Source of the DNA: Pectinophora gossypiella
Lineage: Eukaryota > Arthropoda > Insecta > Lepidoptera > Gelechiidae
Length of the DNA stretch: 64,000 nucleotides
Assembly: GCF_024362695.1 (NCBI RefSeq)
Contig: NC_065421.1
Location: forward strand, 744,001-808,000
Direction: 5' to 3'
In this document: positions 46,601-58,600 of the stretch, one piece after another
Numbering within the stretch: the stretch's first letter is position 1
Layout: the number at the start of each line of letters is the position of its first letter
Made by a program: the position numbers and the translations under genes
The notes under the pieces: generated by a model
The model's input: the letters and a program-made list of their open reading frames with translations, nothing else
Databases searched by the model: none
Told to the model about the DNA's origin: nothing

Positions 46601-49600
46601 TCAATCAGCCGAGTGTTAGGCTCATCTGTCGACGTGTATGGGGACATACACGCGGTCTGGATGGACGAGTGTTAGGCTGAATTGTTCGTCGACAGTTATA
46701 AGACATTTTTCTATAAATGGCAACACAAGAATGGGGTTGTCAAATCGGACGGATTGATACACGCTCTCTTGCGTTGGGGACCTTGACGACATCGGATGTG
46801 TTTACCAAGTTAAGTGTTATTTTCTTAATACCAGAATAAATAAGTGTGATTACTGTTCTTCCGTATTTTTCTTACACGAAGAAAGAAAGAAAGAAACGTT
46901 TATTATAAAGGGACACCACAGTAACAAATACAAAACAAATAACAAATACTTATATGATTTAAAACACGGAGTAACACACAACTTACAATCAAACAAAACA
47001 CATAATAAAAACAACATACACGAGAAATACAAATAATTGAGTGTGTGGACTGGTCAACGATGGTGGTGGTGTCCTTTATAAAAGGACATCATTTTTCATA
47101 TTAAGTACTTACATTTACGTCTGTAAATACTAAAGGCGTGGGCCGAGGTCCGAGGTACATAATCAGAAGATAAAACACATAATAACGGGTTCTTACCGCG
47201 TTTAAAACAACAAAAACAAAACAAAAAATTAACATAAAATAATGTAATGTAATGTGTGCATGTATTGTTTAAAACAATGTATCATTTTAAACTGTTAATA
47301 AAATATTGAACGGGGGGTTAAAAAGGCCACATTGAATCAATTTTAGTGTTTTCCGTTCCATGCTTTTGCGACGGAAAATTCCACTTGATATCAACTCAGA
47401 ATTATGGCCTGAATCATCCCTAAAAGTTTTCGTTACGATGTCACTGACAAATGTCACTATAAAAAAGGATAACGGTTTAAAGTCTTTTTTTTAATTCGCT
47501 TCCAGTCTAGCATTAAGCTTTACGTGTATGTTAACACGTTGATGGTCAGATTTTCTCCATGTTTTGACACAACACCTTGCGAAATGACGTAAATAAATTC
47601 AAAAATGTTACATTGACCTTCAACAAGTTTAAAATCCATGATAATTATGTTGAATAAATGATTCTGATTTGATTTGATTTCATCATCATCATCATCAGCC
47701 CATTAATTTCCTCACTGCTGGGGCACGGGCCTTCCCTATGGATGGATAGGGAGATCGGGCCTTAAACCATCACGCGGGCCCAGTGCGGATTGATGGTTAT
47801 TAACGACTGCTAATGCAGCCGGGACCAACGGTTTAACGTGCCTTCCGAAGCACGGAGGAGCTCGAGATGAAAACTTTTTTTTTGTGGTCACCCATCCTAC
47901 GACCGGCCTTTGCGAAAGTTGCTTAACTTCAACAATGGCGTAAACGCGCAGCCCGAGCGCGTTTACCGCTGCGCCACCGAGCTCCTCGATTTGATTTCAA
48001 AACGCGACAATGCTAGGGAGATGATGATGATGATGATGATGATGTGCATAGCAGTTCTGGCAGATTTAATACGTTAAGCACGACGGCTATGACCTTCCTG
48101 TGCATCTACGTGTTAAAACAGAGCAAGTGTTTGTAATTGGAATCATCAATTAGCATGCTCCATTCTCACTCAATACGGAGCGATCAACCCTGACCCGCGG
48201 TTTCGTAAACAATCGCACTACTTCATTATAATCCCCCAAGCATCTTCTCTTCTTCTATCGTGTGGGTTGTGAGGTGGATTACCAACCTCATCAACCCTGG
48301 TGTCAGGGTTATTACTGAGCCGCCATAGGCCCTGACATGGCTCATGTAACGACTACTAACTTACATCAGTAAGTAGTAACCGGGACCAACGGCTTAACGT
48401 GCCTTCCGAAGCACGGATCATCTAGCATTATCCCGTTTTTTACAGGGTCCCCTTACTTAACCTGAAGATTTGACAGGAACCATATAACCTAATGGTAAAT
48501 AATAAAAATCAGTGACAGTGACATCGTAACGAATACTGAGGGGGGTGATTCAGACAATGATTCTCAGTTAATATCAAGTGGATTATGGTTCCACGTCACG
48601 TATTTTTACTCCCATTTGGCTATGTACGTACATCCTATATTTGTCCGGCCAAGTAGTTAATGCCATCAGAGGAAAACCTACAATAAGTCACGTCAAAAAA
48701 GTTGCTATATAAGTACTTAATGCAGGTTTTAATGCAAATTGTTTTCTAGAGTAGAAAGGCAGCAGTCACACAATTAGTAAAAGTCGCAATGTAAAAGCTA
48801 CGTCGCAGGTGGTTCAATGGCTGTTAATTAAAGAATCCTATTAAAGTGAAGTTAGGTATTCCTATTGGAGTTATTGTTCACTTTACCTTCGGGCCAATAT
48901 AGCCTGTTTGTATCTCCACAAATAACGACACTTGGTTAGGTTAGTTTCAAACATGGGCAGAAGCGACCCCCCACCCGTGTATCAGAATTATATAAAATTG
49001 CAGTGGCCACCTATGAGTCAAATTGTCAACTTTTTTCCCCGCAGGTAGCGAGAGCCCCACGAACACGGTGGGGGCGGAGGCGCCCCGGGAGCTCCCCAAT
49101 GAGCTGTCGGCGCCCTACGAGGTGCCGCAGTTCCCCATCGAGCAGATCGAGAAGAAGCTCCTCATCCAGAGGCAGCTGAATGTCAAGTGAGTTGAACATT
49201 TTATTGGCTACAGAGCAACGTAACCCAATAGCGTAGCCAAGACTGTTAAAAAGTGGCAGGCGAAGAAAATTCAAGACAACTTACTTTTACTTTCATATGC
49301 GCAACTGTCAGATTGCAATATTGCTTAGACCAACTTTTCATTGAAATTGCGAAAAAAATACAATTCGCACTGCGCTGCGCGAAGCGGCATCAGGAAGTCG
49401 TTTCTATGCTCTATGGTCCTACTCGTATTACCCAACTACCTACTTAGATACTAATAAGTATCTCACAAATATATATATATATATATATTTTTTTTTGTAT
49501 TGTTATATTTATATTTGTAGTTATATATATATAACAACATAACATAAAATCCGCTGCTCCACTGCGGGTTGGTGGAGGTGTTTTTACGGCTAATAGCCGG

Positions 49601-52600
49601 GACCAAAGGCTTAACGTGCCTTCCGAAGCACGGAATCATCATATAATAATTTAAATACTTTAAAGAAAATAATTTACGTGTCTAATCGTCAAACAATCCC
49701 CCGAGTTGTTCCAGGCGCAAAGGTCCCCATTACACTCGCCGCATTACCAGGTTGTATGGCGATGGACAACCTTTGCATCAAGAAAGAGCCCGCACGCATA
49801 TCGGACCCCCTCTCTCTTAACCTACGCTCCAGTTCCCTAATGAAGGCTATTATAGCCTCCAACCCCCGACACCCTGTTGTCTCAAATATAGAGCCGAATA
49901 TTTGTCCCGTTTTCTATCCGCAGCAATCTCAGCGGCGGCGCCAGCCGTCCGCACGTACTTTTAAGTAGATAGTGGCTCAATAATGACCGGGTGAGAGCCT
50001 TCAGCGCTCCCCATTTGTCCGGCCAAGTAGTTAATGCCATCTGCGGCAAATCTACAATAAGTCAAAAAAAAAAAAAAAAAAAAAAAAAGGCTCAATAGTA
50101 ACCCTGACACCAGGGTTGATAAGGTTGGTAAACCACCTCACAACTCACACGATGGAAGAGGAGAAGAAGGTAGTTATACCTAAAATATACCGCGCTTATT
50201 TAATCATGCAAAGCTAACAGAGAGAGACCTTGAACTGCCTGCCGTGTCACTGCATAGTGACCACAAGTTTTTAACAACAGCAGCATAACGCGGGGTAGCG
50301 ACTAGTTTACACTGTGCGAGCTAATATGCGAGTTTGGAAAAAAGGAATAGTCCCTTTACTATAACAACCGATTCTTCAGCACTCATCTTCATATTCGTCA
50401 AGTACTTACTTGATTTCACTCAATCACCCAACCGGGTGAGAGCCTTCAGCGCTCCCCATTTGCCCGGCCAAGTAGTTAATGCCATCTGCGGCAAATCTAC
50501 AATAAGTCACGTCAAAAAAAAAAAACTCACCCGAACTTCTCTCGGTGGAGCACAAATAATCAATCTTTATTAAAACTAAAACATGACAACATATAGTTAC
50601 CTGCTTACCAAAAACGTAAAGTCGTGGCCAGATCGTAGAATTGATCATTTCATGATGTGTTCGTCCATTTCATGATATGGCCAAACGTTGATTGTAATAT
50701 CATTAAACGTTGACTATTCAACGATATGGTCAACTTAAGTTGGTTATTTCATGAAATATGACCATTTCATGAAATGGTCGAACGCATCATGAAATGATCA
50801 ATCCTATGACCTGTCAAATCTTCAGGTTAGGTAAGCGGACCCTGTGAAAAAACAGGATAATGCTAGGGAGATGATGATTAAAAGAGAGCACTTTGTGAAC
50901 AAACCTTTAGTGAAACAATCACCACGTTACGTGTTGAGGTTGTATTTAATTCAATTTGTGAATAGGCCTTGAACTTCACTACAAACAAATTAACACATTC
51001 GTGTCGTGTGAGCGCGGTCTTGCTATACGAATCATTTGTTTTGATAAAGTTAGTTTTCGGATAAGTATTTTAAAAAATACTAACGCTTATTTCATACCTC
51101 TCACTTTGAAGTTGCTGGTAGGGCTGGCAGAGGAAGACCTAGAAGGACTTACATTGACCAAATTGGAGATTTCCTTAAAAAAGGTTTAGAACGATCTACT
51201 CTGAACTAGCGTGCGTGTATGAAGCGTGTATTGATGAACGTGGAGGAAGGAAGAGAAGTGTGTCAGGATCGAAGCAAATGGAATTCCGTAGTCTCTGCTT
51301 ATCCCGTTGGGAAATAGGCGTGAGTTTATATATGTGTGTATGTTATTTTATACAGCCTCTCAAAATATTTTATTTTATCGAAAAAGCTTTAATAATAGAA
51401 ATAATATTATTTTTCTTCATTAATTGCGGCTTTCCGGCGGGTAAGAAAATGATGGGTAATAACTTAAAATAAAATTGGGAGGGGTCTGCAGGAATCGGCG
51501 CCGCGCCATTGTCCTCCATGAAAGAGTCATGACCATGAGTCATGGTGCACCTAAAGCCGGATTAAATGAAACCTCAAAAATATCGGGTGACGCGTCTGTT
51601 GAATATTTAATATTAGACAGGGAAAAGATCCAGCCAATAATCCCATAATAATCCGCTAAGTAAACCGCAGTGGATGAAACCAAGAAGAGAAATAGAATTA
51701 AGTATACAGGGTGTTAGTGACATCGTAACGAATACTAAGGGGGATGGTTCAGACCATGATTCTGAGTTAATATCAAGTAGAATTTTCCGTCGCAAAATTC
51801 ATGATTTTTATTAGTTTTTTTTAATTATTATCAATTCTATAGTTTTGCGATCAAAAATTCCACTTGATATTAACTCAGAATAATCAGATGAATCATCCCT
51901 CTCAGTATTCGTTACGATGTCACTTACACCCCATATGGGTAGCCATACAAGTAGGTATGAGTGTTAATGACATCGTAACGAAAACTGAGGGGGATGGTTC
52001 CGACCATGATTTTGAGTTGATATCAAGTGGAATTTATTGTCGGAAAATTCATTTTTTTTTGTGTTTTTTTAATTATTTTCTGTTCCATACTTTTGCGACG
52101 GAAAATTCCACTTGATATCAAGTCAGAATCATGGCATGAATCATCCCAAAGTTTTCGTTACGATGTCACTAACACCCTGTATAAAGAATAACCCTATGCA
52201 AGTTTTAACATTTTTTACACATCATAGTTTTTACATAGTTCAGTTCTAACACAGTTCGTTCGACCATTATACAGGTAGTTAGTGACATTGTAACGAATAC
52301 TGAGGGGGATAAAAAAAATGACAGGTATAACTTAAAACAAAATTAGATGGTGTCTGCAGAATTTAGCACTACTGTCTGTCCATTTATGACTAAGTATGAG
52401 GAACTCGTTGGCGCAGCGGTAAACGCGCTCGGTCTGCGATGGTTGAAGTTAAGCAACTTTCGCAAAGGCCGGTCGTAGGATGGGTGACCACAAAAAAAGT
52501 TTTCATCTCGAGCTCCTCCGTGCTTCGGAAGGCACGTTAAGCCGTTGGTCCCGGCTGCATTAGCAGTCGTTAATAACCATCAATCCGCACTGGGCCCGCG

Positions 52601-55600
52601 TGATGGTTTAAGGCCCGATTTCCCTATCCATCCATGGGGAAGGCCCGTGCCCCAGCAGTGGGGACAATGGGCTGATGATGACATACCTACTTACTTATTG
52701 GTAATCGATAGATTACAAGACATAATATGTATAAGCTCACGCACACAAGCAAGCTATCCCAATGGGGTAGTCAGAGGTACATCCATAGCAAGATGAACTA
52801 AGTATCCAAACCTCACCTTTCTGTCAGACCAAGATGATAGGTAGGTGAGCCGTATCACAATGTTAGTGACATCATAACGAAAACTTTGAGCGATGATTCA
52901 GAACATGATTCTGAGTTGATATCAAGTGGAATTTCCTGTCGGAAAATTCACGGAAATGTAGGGTGCTACCAGACCAATCGATCGATCATCGATCGACGGC
53001 ATCGATCAACGTCGATCAAAGTTGATCGACTGGTCTGGTAACTTTAATTGATCGACAGATACTGTTCGATTAAGCAATCGATCGATTGCCGGGCGATGAC
53101 ACCGATCGATGGGTGTTACCAGACCAATCGATCGATCATCGATCGACGGCATCGATCAACGTCGATCGAAGTTGATCGACTAGTCTGGTAGCTTTAATTG
53201 ATCGACAGATACCATTCAACTCCATCGATCGATGCCGTCGATCGATAATCGATCCGTCGGTCTGGTAGAAACTATCGATCGACGTCGACTATTCCATTCT
53301 ACCATCGATCGATGCCGTCGATCGATAATCGATCCGTCGGTCTGGTAGAAACTATCGATCGACGTCGACTATTCTATTCTACCATCGATCGATGCTGTTG
53401 ATCGATGATCGATCGATTGGTCTGGTAGCACCCTAGTGTTTTCTTTTTATTATTTTCAGTTCCATACGTTTGCGACGGCAAAATTCCACTTAATATCAAC
53501 TCAGAATCATGGTCTTATAACAGTGTTGAAATATCGGGAGTGTCATATCCCTGATAATAACGCGGTAAGAACCCGGTATTATGTGTTTTAATAGGCTACT
53601 TGACAACGTCAAAACGAAAGTTCCAAAGAATACTCTTTGGAACTTTCGTTTTGACGTTGTCGTGGACTTCCGTACGGAAGTCCTATGACGTCATCAATGG
53701 AAGTGGTCAAATGATGTACTCATTGTTACTTAATTCATAAATAAAATTCGAAAATAATTCGAATAGTAAAATGAGATTGATTTTTGATCATTTTAGACTG
53801 GCTTCTATTTCTACGTTAGCATTTTATAATTTATCTTTGGCCCAGTCAAATACCCAACGGCCTCCGAGGTCCAGTGGTTGAGCGTTGGGCTCACGACCCG
53901 GAGGTCCTGGGTTCGATTACCGGTGGGGACATATCACAAAAAACACTTCGTGATCCCTAGTTTAGTTAGGACGTTACAGACTGATCACCTGATTGTCCGA
54001 AAGTAAGACGATCCATGCTTCGGAAGGCACGTTAAGCCGTTGGTCCTGGTTACTACTTACTGATGTAAGTACGTAGTCGTTATATGAGTCATGTCAGGGG
54101 CCTTTGGGGGCTCAATAGTAACCCTGATACCAGGGATGAGGGTGGTAATTCACGTCACAACCCACACGATAGAAGAAGAATACCCAATTATGATAATAAC
54201 CGCGTAAACCTCAAACAATGTATAAACGACAGATTAAAAATAAAATTAGATGGTATGTACAGGGGGGTTAAAATGGCCACATCGAAGTAATTCATCTCAT
54301 CATCATCAATTTAAGAGCCACGCTCTTGTCGGTGCAGCATTCATTCAGTAATTCATCTAAGAAAGCAATATTGAAATTTGACATTTGTTTGCATTGCGCA
54401 CTTACTTTTATATGCGCAATGTCAAATTGCAATATTGCTTTCTTAGATGAATAATAATTGCTTCGATGTGGCCATTTTAACCCCCCAGGAATTAGCACCA
54501 GTGATACAAGTAATAAGTAGGTGTTGTCATAATTATAAGACTAATACAGCCTGTCGCAAGACATAAAACATATCGCAACGATATTAATAGCTCGATGACA
54601 GTAAGTCCACGTGGATAACCGATAAACCACCAGCTTCTGACGTACTCTAACAACTTTACGTTTTGCACTTGGGAGAAATTAATGTTTTACTCTATTGTAT
54701 GGATCGCTTTCAACTTATTCCCGGGGATTAAATCGACAGCACTTTCTTGCTAGAATGAACAGTCATGAGCAATATCATGCACTTTAGAACCCCGTCGCAC
54801 TGTCATATTTGACATTTAATGAGACTAACGATTTAATTTGTTAAAAAAAGTCAATGTGACATGGTTTTTTTTTGACGTGACTTATTGTAGATTTGCCGCA
54901 GATGGCATTAACTACTTGGCCGGACAAATGGGGAGCGCTGAAGGCTCTCACCCGGTACAACGTTTAAGACAACAGGCCTGAGGGTGCCCAGTTGGGCGCG
55001 AACCTCGGCTCAGGGCGTCGTCTGAGAGGAAAAATATTTGAAAGAATTAATCGACTCTAGTGGGTCGATAGCGATAAGCGCTGAATGAGGGAAATCGTCG
55101 ACCACGCCGGCGGGGTCGGTATCGGGGTCCTGAAGTGTTTGGTGTCGCGAGCTGATTGACTGCCTCTATGGCTAGAGTAATCGGGTCGTCGGGATCGTAT
55201 ATTACGTCCTTCGGACGCCGATACTTTTCAGTACCGTCCCTAAGCGGGATGTATTCGGAAGCCGCAACTACCAGGGGATTTGGGTGGTGCGGAGCAGAAT
55301 CGAAAAAGTGACATGGTTTCAAAGCGTATACATATTAATACTCGTGACCGAACACATCCCCCTGACGGTTACTCCTTCTGACGAGTCAATACGCGCGATT
55401 CTTGAGCTGATCTCCATGCTACAGATTAGGTAATAGTTAGCAACTTTCACTCTAATGTTGCCTGGAGAAATTGCTATTTAGTAATAAGGAAAAAGGAAAT
55501 AAACGTTTTTATTAAGTAATATTATTTATTATTATATAAGGCAGCCGATCCGACCGTCTCTGGACACTTTTGTACTTGTTTTTTAATGTTTTTGTTGTAT

Positions 55601-58600
55601 TGTAGTTATTACGACCACGCGTTTCACGAGGACCTTAGGACTTCGAAACAAAAGTGTCTGCAAGTTGTCTTCGAAGGACAGTATTTTATGGAAAATTCGT
55701 GATACAAGTATCTAAACACGCCGGCAAATATAAGTTTGCCGTTGTAATTGGATCAACCTTGCGTCAACCCTTAGCACGGGGTTTGTCCGTGCCATTAGCA
55801 CTGTGGTTGCAACTTCGAGTGGCTGTCTGGCTGAATATGTTTGCCTTTGCTAACTGGCTGAATGTGACGCGCATTCGTCGCGCCCGCGTTTAATTAAAAA
55901 AGTAAATTAATTTACGCGCGAAGTTTGAATAGTGAACGAAGAATGTTTGGAAGCAAAATTGAATGCCAGAGGTGGACGTCGTCGCGGCATAATGTGTGGT
56001 AAAGTTATATTCGTTTCAAGTAATAATTTGTTGGGAAAACTCATCCTAGCCAGTGAATTAAGTGAAATATTGGAAATATTACCAAATATCCCTCGCCACC
56101 TTAAAGATTTATTAAAAATGTGAAGTGTTTCCAATCTATCTTTACATTAAGAAGACATTTAAAAAAAATATAAGTGCATATTTTTCTGTGTCTGCTGGAA
56201 CAAGCACCAAAATGAAGACGTGGCTTAAAGGTCTTTGTAACCAAGCCAAAAATATAAAAAATATAGTTAACACTTTCAAGGACAGAACGTCTAATGACGT
56301 TCCGCTTCTAAGTCATACTATCTATTATGAACCATCAATGACCCATGGTCTCTGCCCGTGAAAAGGTTACCTAGCTATTTGACCCGACAGCTCCCATGCG
56401 ATTAGACGTGGCTTATTACTGTATTTATTTTTCAATTGCTATTAACTTTTAAATCGCGTGACTAAAAAAATAAAACGTTATTTTTAAAGTTTTGTTAATT
56501 GGATTGATTGAAATTACTTATAAATGAATTTCCGAAATTGACTTGACCAGAAACACGGTTGTTAGGCACCAAGTACGGTCACGAGCATTAATATGTATGA
56601 CACTTTGGTACCACATCACATTAACTTTTTGACAAATTGAACTGTAAGTCTCACTAAATGTCAAATAAGTTAGTGCGACAGAGTCCTAAAGTGGGTACAT
56701 TATATTGCTCATGACTGTACCTACCTACTTATCGAAGTTGGGAACCGTATTGGGAATTGGATAGTATCCTAGGTCAAAGATAAATTTTGAGATTAAGTGC
56801 TAAATAAACACAGATCTAAACCTGAAGATACTTAAACATTTATTTTTTTCTAATTAACTTATTTATACATTTTAATCAAGTACTTAAAACTTAATATAAG
56901 TCCGTCATTTTATCACGATTTCTATGACGTCACAGTGTACGTAGTTTTTCTATTTCATACACACCTACTCCATATTGATTTTGGTGTCTTGACGTTCAGT
57001 AAAAAGTTACTGATTTGGCTAGTTGGAAACAAGCCTATTATCGCTAGCCGCGGAAGCTAGAAGAAAAAATAACTAGCCTATTCTTCAGTTACATCCGCAC
57101 AGGTCCGTGTTGGTCTATGGTTACAGTACTTTTTCATTTTATGTACTTAGGTAAATAGCTACGAGGTAAATAGGTACATTAATACACAAATATATAAGTA
57201 TAAGTATGCCCAATAAAAATGCCTTTTTAATACGTGTGTCATCTTCTTCTATCGTGTGGGTTGTGAGGTGGATTACCTACCAACCTCATCAACCATGTTG
57301 TCAGGGTTACTATTGAGCCGCCAAATGCCCTTGTCATGCCTCATGTAATGACTACGTACATACATACAGTCATGAGCAATATCATGTATCCACTTTAGAA
57401 CCCTGTTGCACTATCATATTTGTCATTTAATGAGACTTACATACATACATAAACTCACGCCCGTAATCCCTAATGGGGTGGGCAGAGCCACAAGTAATCA
57501 AAGACAACTTGCAGCCACTGTTGATACGAAGTCCAAAGATGGATATGATGAACCTTATGGTGATAAGGGATCAGCCTATCGCCCATAACATTAGTCCATC
57601 ATGTTAGAGGACACAATCCCTCTGTCGGTTTTTACGACATGCCCGGGAAGAGAAGCAGCTGAACGTGTTCTATGTTTTTTATATGCTCCCAGAACAGCAT
57701 AGAAGCATAATGAGACTTACGGTTTAATTTGTCAAAAAAGTTAATGTGACATAGTTTCAACGTGTATACATATTTTTACTCGTGACCGTACATCAGTAAG
57801 TAGTAACCGGGACCAACGGCTTAACGTGCCTTCCGAAGCACGGATCGTCTTACTTTCGGACAATCAGGTGGTCAGCCTGTAATGTCCTAACCAAACTAGG
57901 GATCACAATGTGATTTTTGTGATATGTCCCCATCGGGATTCGAACCCACGACCTCCGGATCGTGAGCGCAACGCTCAACTACTGGACCTCGGAGGCCGTT
58001 CACCGAGATAAGAGAATTATTAAAAGCAAGATAGGCGGATAGAGCTTAGTGTCGGATTTCGCTTATTTGGACTATTCTGATGAATAGTAGGTACTTCAGG
58101 TTTATCTTAGGAGAGTGTCTGCTGACAATGCTGACGTCACACCACGCGTCCGATAGTGTCAGTTACATTTGGGTCGTGTATTAAGTTCAAGATAAATTAT
58201 GAAATTCAGCCTCCGTGGTCTAGTGGTTAGAGCGTTAGGCACACGATCTGGAGGTCCGGGTTCGATTCCCGATGGGGACATTGTCGAAATCACTTTGTGA
58301 GACTGTCCTTTGTTTGGTAAGGACTTTTCAGGCTTGAATCACCTGATTGTCCGAAAAAGTAAGATGATTCCGCGCTTCGGAGGGCACGTTAACCCGTTGA
58401 TCCCGGCTATTAGCCGTAAAAACATCTCCACTAACCCGCAGTGGATCAGCGTGGTGGAGTGTGCTCCATACTCCCTCCGGTTGATTGAGGGGAGGCCTGT
58501 GCCCTGCAGTGGAACGTGTATAGGCTATTTATGTTATGTACTTAAATAAAGACACGTTTTTGTCATTAATTATGCGCACTGCTAGGGAGTGGAATTCTTT

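Larger units (their letters stand above)
41273..46880 (+). mobile_element. Ty3/gypsy-like LTR element, internally deleted
   Basis: LTRs of 207 bp (41,277-41,483 and 46,670-46,876) read the same at every base I compared and have TG...CA ends. The target duplication CGAA flanks the element (41,273-41,276; 46,877-46,880). Plus-strand coding remains, in order: a gag with an RS-rich region and a second, broken gag-like segment; CCHC zinc knuckles (44,565-44,670); an aspartic protease region (44,729-44,962, VKAFVDFGSEVSLLANSELT); a short piece of the RNase H-integrase junction (LRWVVPKGARWQLC...H); and an integrase C-terminus (45,380-45,570). Reverse transcriptase, RNase H and the integrase core are absent. 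The order protease then integrase and the 4-bp duplication fit Ty3/gypsy. Confidence 0.88.

Noticed and set aside
49678..49968. 96-codon ORF as a gene
   Set aside because: It lies just upstream of a family D 3' end with a 26-A tail and has no splice or family signal; probably part of the retroposon.
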